A stretch of DNA of 64,000 nt from JABWBD01 sp040768665. GTDB lineage: Bacteria > Planctomycetota > Planctomycetia > Pirellulales > Thermoguttaceae. Location of the stretch: the NCBI GenBank assembly GCA_040768665.1, contig JAXGMN010000018.1:178150-242149 (forward strand). The letters are read 5' to 3'. Positions within the stretch are counted from its first letter, which is position 1, and each line of letters begins with the position of its first letter. Below the pieces are notes generated by a model. It worked only from the letters and a program-made list of their open reading frames with translations, did no database searches and had not been told where the DNA came from. This document shows, in pieces, positions 19,288 through 27,330 of the stretch. The position numbers were made by a program, and so were the translations under genes.

Positions 19288-19368
19288 CAGGAGAAGGGGA
19301 CAGGCACACTTTGCTGTGAAGACTCCGCAAAATGAGCCAGTCCCCGACGGTTTTGGGATAGGCTCTAA
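19288..19368 (+). repeat. 101-bp inverted-repeat element, truncated copy
   Basis: Matches the right four fifths of the element at 48421-48521, with a few changes (ACACTTTGCTGTGAAG for ACATTTTGCTCCGAAG). The right terminus GGTTTTGGGATAGGCTCT is intact; the left terminus AGAGCCTATCCCAAAACC is missing. It lies 56 bases after the ATPase stop. Confidence 0.8.
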
Positions 19369-19522
19369 GCAAATTTCCCACCCCCGGCTGGGTCACCGAT
19401 TCCTCCGCCCCCGGGACTCTTCCGGGAAGCGCCATAGCTCGCAGGTGGCTGAGGCCCCTTGCCAGGGCTCAGCGGGGCTTGCCAATCTGCGGCACGGTGG
19501 GACAATAGCGCTTATGGGCTCG

Positions 19523-19718
19523 AACAAAACAGGGACTGGCGCTGGGGTGATGGAGAAAGGGGACTGGCTCCACAAGACTTTGTATCTTCACTTCGGTCAA
19601 CCTGCTATTAGTTGCGGTGCCTGTCCCCTTTTTCATCAGGCGAGACTGACTCCGAGCAAGCGATGACCGGGATGTTGAAAACAAGACGTCCTTGCGAGGC
19701 GCCTGTCCCCGTTGTGTT
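19523..19718. repeat. Nested pair of GGGGACTGGCTCC-type palindromic elements
   Basis: An outer pair (AACAAAACAGGGACTGGCGC at 19523 against GCGCCTGTCCCCGTTGTGTT ending 19718) encloses a second element at 19548-19638 whose arms are TGATGGAGAAAGGGGACTGG and CCTGTCCCCTTTTTCATCA. Both share the GGGACTGGC/GCCTGTCCC core. The arrangement looks like one element inserted into another. Together with the truncated repeat upstream it fills the 530-base gap before the aldo/keto reductase; no gene is seen there. Confidence 0.65.
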
Positions 19719-19763
19719 AGGACCTCTTAGCCGCTAACCAAAAAGAATCGGGAGGTCGCCGCA

Positions 19764-20756
19764 ATGACAGATACCAATCGGCGTGAGTTCTTGAGGGCTG
19801 CCGCTGCCAGTCTGGCCGTGTCGCCCCTGGCTGCTTCCGTGCTCGCTGCTGAAGAGGAAAGCCCCGGCGGACTGCCGCAGCGCAAACTCGGAAAGACCGG
19901 CCAGAAGGTATCCATCATTTGCCTGGGCGGGTGGCATATCGGCTCGATTCCCGAGCAGGAAGCAATCTCGTTGATGCATCAGGCGATTGACGAGGGGGTT
20001 AATTTCTTCGACAACGCCTGGGACTACCATCAGGGAGGCAGTGAGGAAGTCATGGGCAAGGCCCTGTCGAGCGGCAACCGCCGCGACAAGGTCTTCCTCA
20101 TGACGAAAGTCTGCGACCGCGACTATCAGGGGGCCAAGAAACAGCTCGAAGACAGCCTCCGCCGACTGAAAACGGATCATATCGATCTCTGGCAGTTCCA
20201 CGAAATCAACTACCCCGAGGATCCGGAGTGGGTCTTCGAGCAGGGAGGCATCAAGGCCGCGATCGAAGCCCGCAAGGAAGGCAAGGTCCGCTTCATCGGA
20301 TTCACCGGGCACAAAGACATCAAATTCCACCAGGCGATGCTCGAAAAGCCGTTCGAGTGGGATACCGTTCAGATGCCCATCAACATCATGGACGCCCACT
20401 TTCGCAGCTTCCAAAAACATGTGCTTTCCACGTGCAATCGGCGGAACATCGGCGGGATCGGCATGAAAGGGCTCGCGGGCGGCCACATTCCGAAGGAGTT
20501 GGGCATCAGCGCCGAAGTCTGCCGCCGCTACGCCCTATCGCAGCCGATCAGTTCGCTCGTTTGCGGCATCACGTCGCGCAAGGAACTCGAACAAGATATC
20601 GGCGTCGCGCGCAACTTCAAGCCGATGCAGCCGGAAGAGCTCGAGAAGCTCTTGACGAGCACGCGAGAAGAAGGGAGCGATGGAGAACACGAACCGTTCA
20701 AAACGACCCGCCGGTTCGACGGCGGATACCACCGCCGCCAGCACGGCGTAACATGA
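19764..20756 (+). CDS. Tat-exported aldo/keto reductase
   Basis: A 330-residue NADPH-dependent oxidoreductase. It begins with a twin-arginine signal (TNRREFLRAAAASLAVSPLA, cleavage after LAA), so it is probably folded with cofactor and exported. The AKR barrel follows with catalytic Asp/Tyr in NFFDNAWDYHQGGSEE, Lys in FLMTKVCDR and His in WQFHEI. GGGAGG stands 8 bases before the ATG. The substrate cannot be read from sequence. The C-terminal 25 residues (EGSDGEHEPFKTTRRFD) are polar and probably disordered. Confidence 0.88.
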   Translation: MTDTNRREFLRAAAASLAVSPLAASVLAAEEESPGGLPQRKLGKTGQKVSIICLGGWHIGSIPEQEAISLMHQAIDEGVNFFDNAWDYHQGGSEEVMGKALSSGNRRDKVFLMTKVCDRDYQGAKKQLEDSLRRLKTDHIDLWQFHEINYPEDPEWVFEQGGIKAAIEARKEGKVRFIGFTGHKDIKFHQAMLEKPFEWDTVQMPINIMDAHFRSFQKHVLSTCNRRNIGGIGMKGLAGGHIPKELGISAEVCRRYALSQPISSLVCGITSRKELEQDIGVARNFKPMQPEELEKLLTSTREEGSDGEHEPFKTTRRFDGGYHRRQHGVT

Positions 20757-20851
20757 TGGTCGCATCCGCGCCGGTCACAAACCCGGCGCCATGACACTGC
20801 CGCGGTAAGGGCAATTACGAAGACGATACGCCCGCAAATCGGAGTTGCGCT

Positions 20852-21910
20852 ATGCTCGACCACATCCGCAAAGTACTGGGCAAGAATGCCGACGACCTCC
20901 TGAACCACCGCTGCGAGACCGTTGCGAAGGAGCGACTCCATTTGCCGGGACCGGACTTCGTCGACCGGGTCTGGGTGCCTAGCGACCGTTCCCCGCGCGT
21001 GCTTGCCAACCTGCAGCGGATCTTCGGCCACGGCCGTCTGGCCGGCACCGGATATCTATCGATTTTGCCGGTCGATCAGGGGATCGAGCACTCCGCGGGC
21101 GCCTCGTTTGCGCCCAATCCGGAGTACTTCGATCCGGAGAACATTGTCCGCCTGGCCGTGGAAGGCGGATGCAACGCCGTCGCCTCCACCATCGGGGTGC
21201 TAGGGGCCGTGTCTCGCAAGTACGCCCACAGGATTCCTTTCATTGTCAAGATCAACCACAACGAGCTTTTGACGTATCCGAACAAGTACGACCAGATCCT
21301 CTTCGGGAGCGTCGACCGCTCGTTCGACATGGGCGCGGCTGCCGTCGGGGCAACGATCTACTTCGGTTCGCCCGAGTCGGACCGTCAGATTATCGAGATC
21401 TCCGCGGCATTCGAGCGTGCCCACGAACTGGGAATGGCCGCCGTGCTCTGGTGCTATCTTCGGAGCTCGGAGTTCAAGAAGGACAAGGACTACCACCTCG
21501 CTGCGGACTTGACCGGCCAGGCGAACCACCTCGGCGCGACCATCCAGGCGGATATCATCAAGCAGAAGCTCCCCGAGAACAACGGCGGCTACACTGCCCT
21601 GAAATTCGGAAAGACGCATCCGCTGGTCTACGAGAAGCTCACGAGCGATCATCCGATCGACCTCTGCCGCTACCAGGTCGTGAATTGCTACATGGGACGA
21701 GCGGGACTGATCAACTCGGGAGGAGCGGCGGGTAAGAACCGGGAGGAGGATTTCGCCGAGGCGGCCCGCACCGCGGTCATCAACAAGCGCGCCGGCGGCA
21801 TGGGGCTGATCAGCGGACGTAAGGCATTTCAGCGACCCATGGCTGAAGGCATCGAGCTGTTTCACCTGATCCAGGACGTTTACCTGGAGAGCCGCATCAC
21901 GGTTGCCTGA
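20852..21910 (+). CDS. fbaB: Fructose-bisphosphate aldolase class I (FbaB/DhnA family)
   Basis: Cleaves fructose-1,6-bisphosphate in glycolysis and gluconeogenesis through a Schiff base. The 352-residue protein can be followed along E. coli FbaB almost end to end: LAGTGYLSILPVDQGIEHSA, YFDPENIVRLAVEGGCN, ADLTGQANHLGATIQADI, and CYMGRAGLINSGGA. The Schiff-base lysine is in DIIKQKLPENNGGY. It lies about 95 bases after the aldo/keto reductase, on the same strand, but no shared promoter is evident. Confidence 0.95.
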   Translation: MLDHIRKVLGKNADDLLNHRCETVAKERLHLPGPDFVDRVWVPSDRSPRVLANLQRIFGHGRLAGTGYLSILPVDQGIEHSAGASFAPNPEYFDPENIVRLAVEGGCNAVASTIGVLGAVSRKYAHRIPFIVKINHNELLTYPNKYDQILFGSVDRSFDMGAAAVGATIYFGSPESDRQIIEISAAFERAHELGMAAVLWCYLRSSEFKKDKDYHLAADLTGQANHLGATIQADIIKQKLPENNGGYTALKFGKTHPLVYEKLTSDHPIDLCRYQVVNCYMGRAGLINSGGAAGKNREEDFAEAARTAVINKRAGGMGLISGRKAFQRPMAEGIELFHLIQDVYLESRITVA

Positions 21911-22040
21911 CTGTACGCGCCGCCCGGGCCACGGACGAAACAGTGTTTGGCGATCCGATGGATCGGGGCGTAAGAACGTGGGCGGAGAATACCCACCTGA
22001 ACCTTCCTGTCGCAAACCGTCACCTGCAAGGAGACGAACG

Positions 22041-22235
22041 ATGCCCCTTTTCGCAATCATCGAAGTTGAAGACGGTCTCACGGTGGCCGAATTGGCACCC
22101 AATGAGCCCCCGGAGACGGCGGCCATCACCCAAGGTGGTGTCGTGGTCGATCGCGGACCATATTATAATTACCAGGACGCCTACGACGCCATGTTGGCGC
22201 TTGAGGACGAGATTGAGGAGGGCGGAAAACATTGA
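22041..22235 (+). CDS. Small acidic protein coupled to a response regulator
   Basis: A 64-residue protein starting MPLFAIIEVEDGLTVAEL, with AAGGAGACG just before the ATG. It is strongly acidic toward the end (ALEDEIEEGG) and contains VVVDRGPYYNYQDAYDAM. No known domain is recognised. Its TGA overlaps the TTG start of the response regulator by four bases (TTGA), so the two are likely co-translated. The good ribosome binding site and coupling support a real gene; the role is unknown. Confidence 0.7.
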   Translation: MPLFAIIEVEDGLTVAELAPNEPPETAAITQGGVVVDRGPYYNYQDAYDAMLALEDEIEEGGKH

Positions 22236-22900
22236 ACCGACACCGCGTGTTGATCGTGGACGACCATCCGGTCATTCGCGACGGGCTGAAAGCGCTCATC
22301 GCCTGCGAACCCGACCTGGAAACCTGCGGCGAAGCGTCCGACGTTTGCGAGGCAATTCAACGGCTGCGCGACTCGAAGCCGGCCGTTGTGGTGCTCGACC
22401 TCGGCCTGAAGAACAGCCACGGGCTCACGGCCCTTGCCGAACTGCATACGCTTGCGCCCGAAGTGCGAATTGTTGTCTGGTCCGGTCTGGATGAGCAACT
22501 CTTTGCAGAGCGCGTCCTGCGTGCGGGGGCGTTGGGCTACGTGAGTAAGACTGAGCCGCTGGGGCGAGTGATTGAAGCAATCCGCCAGGTGCTGCTTGGC
22601 CAAATCTGCGTGAGCGGGCCGGTTGCCGCTCGCCTTCTCGGCAATCGCCGCCCGTCGGCCGAGGACATGCACCCGATTACCAGCCTGTCCAACCGGGAAG
22701 TCGAGGTATTTGAATTTCTTGGGCAGGGATTGACGGCCAAGCAGATCGCCCGCCGGATGCTGCTGAGTGCGAAAACCGTCGAAACGCACCTCGCCAACAT
22801 CAAAAAGAAACTGAAAGTAGACTCCTACGCCAAGTTGCTTCAACACGCCGTCACGTGGCAACTGCAAAGGCAGCGGCCCGACCCAGTGGTTCCTGAATAG
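22232..22900 (+). CDS. NarL/FixJ-type response regulator
   Basis: A 222-residue two-domain regulator. The receiver (about 1-120) has the acidic pocket VDDHP, phospho-acceptor Asp54 in VVVLDLGLKNS, and a conserved Lys in YVSKTEPLG. The C-terminal LuxR-type HTH is clear: LSNREVEVFEFLGQGLTAKQ followed by KTVETHLANIKKKL. The start is TTG, overlapping the stop of the small upstream gene. No histidine kinase is nearby, so it is an orphan whose input is unknown. Confidence 0.92.
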   Translation: MNRHRVLIVDDHPVIRDGLKALIACEPDLETCGEASDVCEAIQRLRDSKPAVVVLDLGLKNSHGLTALAELHTLAPEVRIVVWSGLDEQLFAERVLRAGALGYVSKTEPLGRVIEAIRQVLLGQICVSGPVAARLLGNRRPSAEDMHPITSLSNREVEVFEFLGQGLTAKQIARRMLLSAKTVETHLANIKKKLKVDSYAKLLQHAVTWQLQRQRPDPVVPE

Positions 22901-22916
22901 GGGCAGGCCCAAAGGG

Positions 22917-23184
22917 TGATGAAAAAGGGGACTGGCTCCGGATTCGCCGCAGCAACCAGGCTTCCTGCGCAGCTTCTCTATTTCCTCACAGCGCGCGGCG
23001 AGTATTCAACCGGTCCTGGTTTTCAGCAGTTTCTTTGTGGTGTTATTGCGACGTTATTGCACGGAGAGCTGCCGGTGGGCTTGCAGGCAAAGCGGCCCAA
23101 ACAAAACGGGGACAGGCACTTCGCAAAGACGCCTATCTCCGTGTTTTAAGGGTGTTTGGATCGGAGCCAGTCCCCCTTTTGTTA
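22917..23184. repeat. GGGGACTGGCTCC-type palindromic element with a nested element
   Basis: Left arm TGATGAAAAAGGGGACTGGC (22917) and right arm GGAGCCAGTCCCCCTTTTTG (ending near 23184) are inverted copies. Inside, at 23103-23147, a second pair (AAAACGGGGACAGGC and GCCTATCTCCGTGTTT) forms another, smaller palindromic unit. This fills most of the 430-base gap after the response regulator; no gene is recognised there. Confidence 0.6.
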
Positions 23185-23328
23185 GAGGGCCTTTAAGCGG
23201 CCGGCTTCCGCTCTTGCCCAATTATCGAGCAGACATTAATATCCGGTCCTTCCGGAAGCTGTTTGCGCCCCATCCCGGGGGCTCGCCGCGTCTGCAAGGC
23301 CAAGTATTACCCCATGCAACCGCTCGGT

Positions 23329-23982
23329 ATGACCATGCTCGATGTTCCGTCCATTACGCATCTCCACCGAACCTGTGTCGAGCGTTGGCATTCTGGTGAG
23401 ATCGACAATCCCTACGAAGGATTCTTGCACCTGGTGTGCGATCAGCACCAGCAGAACTTCCGGCTTTGGCATGCAGAAGATGTCGCCCGAAGCAAGGCGG
23501 CGGGCGACGAGGAGATTGCGCGGGTCAAGCGGAAAATCGACGTGTTGAATCAACAGCGCAACGACTTGATCGAGCAACTCGATTGCGCGGTGATCGTTGA
23601 ACTGGCTTCGGCCAACGTTGCGCCGAGGCCCACGGCGAGGCTCAACACGGAGACGCCCGGCAGTGTGGTCGATCGACTTTCGATTCTCGCCCTGCGGATC
23701 TACCATCTTGAGGAGCAGGCCGCTCGGTCCGATGCCGACCGGCAGCACCGGGGCAAGGCCCGGTCCCGGCTGGCAATCCTTCACGAGCAACACTTCGACC
23801 TTTCCACCGCGCTGGCCGAACTAGTCGACGACCTGTTTGCCGGCCGCAAGCGATTGAAGCTCTACCGCCAGTTCAAAATGTATAACGATCCGACGATGAA
23901 TCCCTACCTGTATGCGGCGGCAAGGGCCTCGACGATCAACGAAGCTGCCACCCGTCTTCACGTCGTGTCGCCCACCGGATAG
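23329..23982 (+). CDS. DUF4254 family protein
   Basis: A protein of about 217 residues with the DUF4254 signature ARLNTETPGSVVDRLSILAL and then RIYHLEEQA. Function of the family is unknown; members are found mainly in Planctomycetes and Bacteroidetes and are often near glycan-assembly genes. Residues 30-95 and 120-190 are helical and charged, with no signal peptide. The frame is open to 23263; I chose MTMLDVPSITHLH because the family usually begins close to this point, although MQPLGMTM (23314) is also possible. Confidence 0.8.
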   Translation: MTMLDVPSITHLHRTCVERWHSGEIDNPYEGFLHLVCDQHQQNFRLWHAEDVARSKAAGDEEIARVKRKIDVLNQQRNDLIEQLDCAVIVELASANVAPRPTARLNTETPGSVVDRLSILALRIYHLEEQAARSDADRQHRGKARSRLAILHEQHFDLSTALAELVDDLFAGRKRLKLYRQFKMYNDPTMNPYLYAAARASTINEAATRLHVVSPTG

Positions 23983-24084
23983 ATGTTCATTAGGACGACG
24001 TCATTCCGGTCGTTCGTATACTAGTGGGATCCCACTCCAATTGGTCGTTCGCAGTCTTCCGAGGAAAGGCCGGGCCGGGAGTTA

Positions 24085-24237
24085 TTACGCCGGCAGGTCC
24101 GCCAGCCGTGAGGCCAGTTGCCCCAGGGACTCTTGTTCATCGGCGGCAATATCAGGGCCCGAGTGACTGATTTCTGGTCCCCAGTCCGGGATTTGCGCCC
24201 CGGAGGCATGCTCCGGCCACGAAAGCAACAAAACCAT
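24085..24237 (-). pseudogene. Short open frame, probable C-terminal gene remnant
   Basis: A minus-strand frame reads as natural protein (MVLLLSWPEHASGAQIPDWG, then ISHSGPDIAADEQESL, GQLASRLADLPA, stop). It extends upstream without an ATG (FAIGGTPIDGRT) until a stop near 24277. There is no ribosome binding site. It looks like the last 50-65 residues of a lost gene, though a 50-residue small protein is possible. It covers most of the 350-base gap before the sialidase-like gene. Confidence 0.4.
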
Positions 24238-24266
24238 TGTGCGTCCGTCGATCGGAGTGCCTCCGA

Positions 24267-24296
24267 TTGCGAACCCTTACCGCATCGTTTTACAAT
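24267..24296 (+). promoter_or_regulatory. Likely sigma-70-type promoter of the sialidase-like operon
   Basis: TTGCGA and TACAAT are separated by 18 bases, and the -10 lies 42 bases before the ATG of the sialidase-like gene. The spacing to the start codon leaves a leader of about 35 bases holding the GAGGAAG ribosome binding site. Confidence 0.5.
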
Positions 24297-24337
24297 GGCG
24301 GTTTATCCTGAATCTCACAACAGGCGAGGAAGCAGCT

Positions 24338-25723
24338 ATGAAAACCGATCTCCGAAGCATCGCGTTTGCCGCCTGGGCGGTCGGCGCAGCGGCGGTGTGC
24401 GCGGCTCAACCGGCCCCAGCCACCGCGTCGAGCGAAGTGCCCGGCGTGGTGATCGACCACATCCCGGCCTCGAAGGGCGTCTACATCGGATCGCCGAGCA
24501 TCGCGGTGCTGCCTACCGGCGACTATGTGGCCTCGCACGACCATTTCGGCCCGAAGTCCACCGAGCATACCAGTGCGCTGACGGCCGTCTTCCGGTCGGC
24601 CGACCGTGGAAAGACATGGAAGAAGGTGTCGGAAGTCCAAGGCGCGTTCTGGTCGAGCCTGTTCGTCCATCGCGGCGCGCTCTACCTTCTCGGCTCCGAC
24701 CGGCATCACGGCAACATCCTCATTCGCCGCTCAACCGACGGCGGCGAAACCTGGACCACGCCCACCAGCAGCACTACCGGCGTGTTGCGCGACAACGGTG
24801 AGTATCACTGCGCACCGATGCCGGTACTCGAGCACGCCGGCCGGCTCTGGCGAGGGTTCGAGTGGCGCCATCCACCGGTCGCCTGGGGCATCAACTACCG
24901 CGCAAGCATGCTGTCGGCGCCGGTCGACGCGGATCTGCTCGACGCGGCGAGTTGGACGCTGGCGGAGCCCCTGCCGAGCGACCGCTCGTGGAACGGCAGC
25001 GACATGGGAGCCTGGCTGGAGGGCAACGCCGTGGTCACGCCCGCGGGCGAACTGGTCGATATTCTCCGCGTGCAGACGAAATCGCCCGATGAGAAAGCCG
25101 CCATCGTCCGCGTCAGCTCCGATGGGAAGAAGATGTCCTTCGACCCCGAGACGGGGTTTGTGAGCTTTCCCGGCGGCGCGAAAAAATTCGCCATCCGTTT
25201 CGATCCGCAGAGCGAACTCTACTGGTCGCTGGCGAGCATCGTCCACGAGCGCCACCGCGCCAACAACCCCGGCAGCATCCGCAATACGCTCGCGCTGGTC
25301 TGCTCGACGGACCTCAGGAATTGGACCGTACGGACCATTCTGCTCTACCACCCCGACGTAAGGAAACACGGCTTCCAGTACGTCGACTGGCTCTTCGACG
25401 GCGACGACATCATCGCCGTCTGCCGCACCGCCTACGACGACGGTCAGGGCGGCGCGCACAATGCCCACGACGCCAATTACCTCACCTTTCACCGCGTGGC
25501 CGACTTCCGCCGGCTTACCATGGCCGACTCGGTGCCGTTGACGACGGCCGGTGACGTCCGCAAAGAGACCGCGGATCTCGTCGTCATGGGATCCGGCTTC
25601 GAGATCGTCCGACTAGAGGAAGGCGGCAAGGCGTTTTCCAACCGCCAGTACGTCTGGGAGGACGTACCGCAAGGCAATTGGACCGGCACTTTGGTCCTTT
25701 TTCCGCCCGAGGAGCGGCCATGA
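24338..25723 (+). CDS. Exported sialidase-superfamily protein (BNR/Asp-box)
   Basis: A 461-residue beta-propeller protein. A signal peptide (MKTDLRSIAFAAWAVGAAAV, cleavage near CAAQ) is followed by repeated Asp-boxes (SADRGKTWKK, STDGGETWTT) that mark sialidase-fold propellers. Late motifs such as NTLALVCSTDLRNWT fit exo-acting glycosidase-like family members. Whether it is a true sialidase is unproven: I do not see a full Arg triad by eye. GAGGAAG precedes the chosen ATG; the 33 residues upstream in frame look non-coding. Its TGA overlaps the next start (ATGA). Confidence 0.82.
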   Translation: MKTDLRSIAFAAWAVGAAAVCAAQPAPATASSEVPGVVIDHIPASKGVYIGSPSIAVLPTGDYVASHDHFGPKSTEHTSALTAVFRSADRGKTWKKVSEVQGAFWSSLFVHRGALYLLGSDRHHGNILIRRSTDGGETWTTPTSSTTGVLRDNGEYHCAPMPVLEHAGRLWRGFEWRHPPVAWGINYRASMLSAPVDADLLDAASWTLAEPLPSDRSWNGSDMGAWLEGNAVVTPAGELVDILRVQTKSPDEKAAIVRVSSDGKKMSFDPETGFVSFPGGAKKFAIRFDPQSELYWSLASIVHERHRANNPGSIRNTLALVCSTDLRNWTVRTILLYHPDVRKHGFQYVDWLFDGDDIIAVCRTAYDDGQGGAHNAHDANYLTFHRVADFRRLTMADSVPLTTAGDVRKETADLVVMGSGFEIVRLEEGGKAFSNRQYVWEDVPQGNWTGTLVLFPPEERP

Positions 25724-27105
25724 GTTTCCAGGCATCCTTTCTGGCCGCCGGTGTGATCTTGGCAATGGGACAACTTACTCGGCAACCGACAGACGAATCC
25801 TATCCGTCCGAGGTCCAGGTCACCCGCGGCCCGGACGGGCGAATCCTGACCAATACGGCCGTCTGGTCGCCGGACAGCCAATGGATCGTCTACGACACCC
25901 GCAGCGACGCCGCGGGCGAGAAGTTCGACGGCAACCGCATCGAGATGGTGAACGTCGGCTCCGGCGAAGTCCGCATGCTTTACCAATCGGTCAACGGCGC
26001 GCACTGCGGTGTGGCCACGTTTCATCCGCGCCAATGGCGCGTGGTATTCATTCTCGGCCCCGAAGATCCCACAGCAGACTGGTCCTACGGTGCCTATCAC
26101 CGCCGGGGCGTCGTCGTCGACGCCCTGAGGCCCGGTTTGCCGGCTAGCCTCGACGCCCGAGACCTCGTGCCGCCGTTTACGCCCGGCGCGCTTCGCGGCG
26201 GTTCGCACGTCCATGTGTGGGATGCCGCGGGCCAGTGCGTCAGTTTCACCTACGAGGACCACGTCCTGGCGCGGTTCACGGAGCCGGGACCGGACCACGA
26301 CATGAACCAGCGCAACATCGGCGTGAGTGTGCCAGGCCGTCCGGTGCGCGTGCCGAAGACGCATCCTCGCAACCACGACGGCGAGTACTTCTCGGTGCTC
26401 GTCACGCACACGGCGGCAACACCGCGGCGCGGCTCGGATGAGATCAGCAGGGCGTTCGAGGAGGGCTGGGTGGGCGACGACGGATACGTCCGCGCCGATG
26501 GCACCAGGCAACGGCGTGCGCTGGCGATGCAGGGCCACGTCGTTACCACGAAGGGCGAGACCATCTCGGAGGTCTTTGTCGTCGACCTGCCCGACGATCT
26601 CACGCAGCCCGGCGGCGGGCCGCTGGCCGGCACTCAGAACCGGATGCCGCTGCCGCCGGCGGACGTAAGACAGCGGCGGCTGACCTTTACCGCCGACCGA
26701 AAGCATCCCGGTATTCAGGGGCCGCGCCATTGGCTGCGAAGCCCGCCGGACGGATCGCGGATCGCGTTTCTCATGAAGGACGACGCCGGCGTTGCGCAGA
26801 TCTGGACCGTTTCGCCCAACGGTGGTGAGCCGGCGCAGCTTACCCGCAACCCGTGGCCGATGGCGTCGGCATTCACCTGGAGCCCGGATGGCCACCGCAT
26901 TGCGCATGTGATGGACAACAGTGTGTGCGTGACGGACACGGCCACCGGCGCGACGACGCGGCTGACGCGTCCGAGCGACGACGCCCGCCGGCCGCGCCCG
27001 GAAGCCTGCGTTTTTTCACCGGACGGGACGAAGATCGCCTTTGTCCGCCGGGTGCCCTCGCCCGACGACCCGGCCAACCAGGTTTTCGTGGTGAATCTCA
27101 AGTAG
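25720..27105 (+). CDS. Exported DUF3748-type WD40/TolB-like propeller protein
   Basis: A 461-residue protein that starts in a four-base ATGA overlap with the previous gene, so the pair is translationally coupled. An N-terminal signal (MSFQASFLAAGVILAMGQL) is followed by propeller blades of TolB type: VWSPDSQWIVYDTRSD, SPPDGSRIAFLMKDD, TWSPDGHRIAHVMDN, VFSPDGTKIAFVRR. The pattern matches DUF3748 proteins such as YidR, whose function is unknown. Coupling to the sialidase-like gene suggests a shared role in sensing or degrading an extracellular polymer. Confidence 0.8.
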   Translation: MSFQASFLAAGVILAMGQLTRQPTDESYPSEVQVTRGPDGRILTNTAVWSPDSQWIVYDTRSDAAGEKFDGNRIEMVNVGSGEVRMLYQSVNGAHCGVATFHPRQWRVVFILGPEDPTADWSYGAYHRRGVVVDALRPGLPASLDARDLVPPFTPGALRGGSHVHVWDAAGQCVSFTYEDHVLARFTEPGPDHDMNQRNIGVSVPGRPVRVPKTHPRNHDGEYFSVLVTHTAATPRRGSDEISRAFEEGWVGDDGYVRADGTRQRRALAMQGHVVTTKGETISEVFVVDLPDDLTQPGGGPLAGTQNRMPLPPADVRQRRLTFTADRKHPGIQGPRHWLRSPPDGSRIAFLMKDDAGVAQIWTVSPNGGEPAQLTRNPWPMASAFTWSPDGHRIAHVMDNSVCVTDTATGATTRLTRPSDDARRPRPEACVFSPDGTKIAFVRRVPSPDDPANQVFVVNLK

Positions 27106-27330
27106 TCAAGCAGAAAGGAAAAAAGGCCTCCTCAGCAGATGCCATCGAGCACCGGTAAGCACCCGAGGGTGAAATCAATATGGCAAGACGGGAACGGCCG
27201 ATCTTCCTATCCGCGGCCATGAGGACGACAGCATGAACTACATCGTTGAGGCGCCGAGGCATTGGGGAAGTGCAGAACGAAAAACGAAACAACGTCGTGT
27301 AGCAGGATCGGCCTAGGTTCGGAGGAGACC

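Noticed and set aside
17267..19666. An 800-codon plus-strand frame overlapping the ATPase C-terminus
   Set aside because: It is an alternative frame rich in Arg/Gly/Pro with no motif; the ATPase frame has Walker motifs and continuous coding quality.
21903..22040. A longer start for the small acidic protein
   Set aside because: The upstream codons are Arg/Pro-rich with no initiator near a ribosome binding site; AAGGAG lies just before the chosen ATG.
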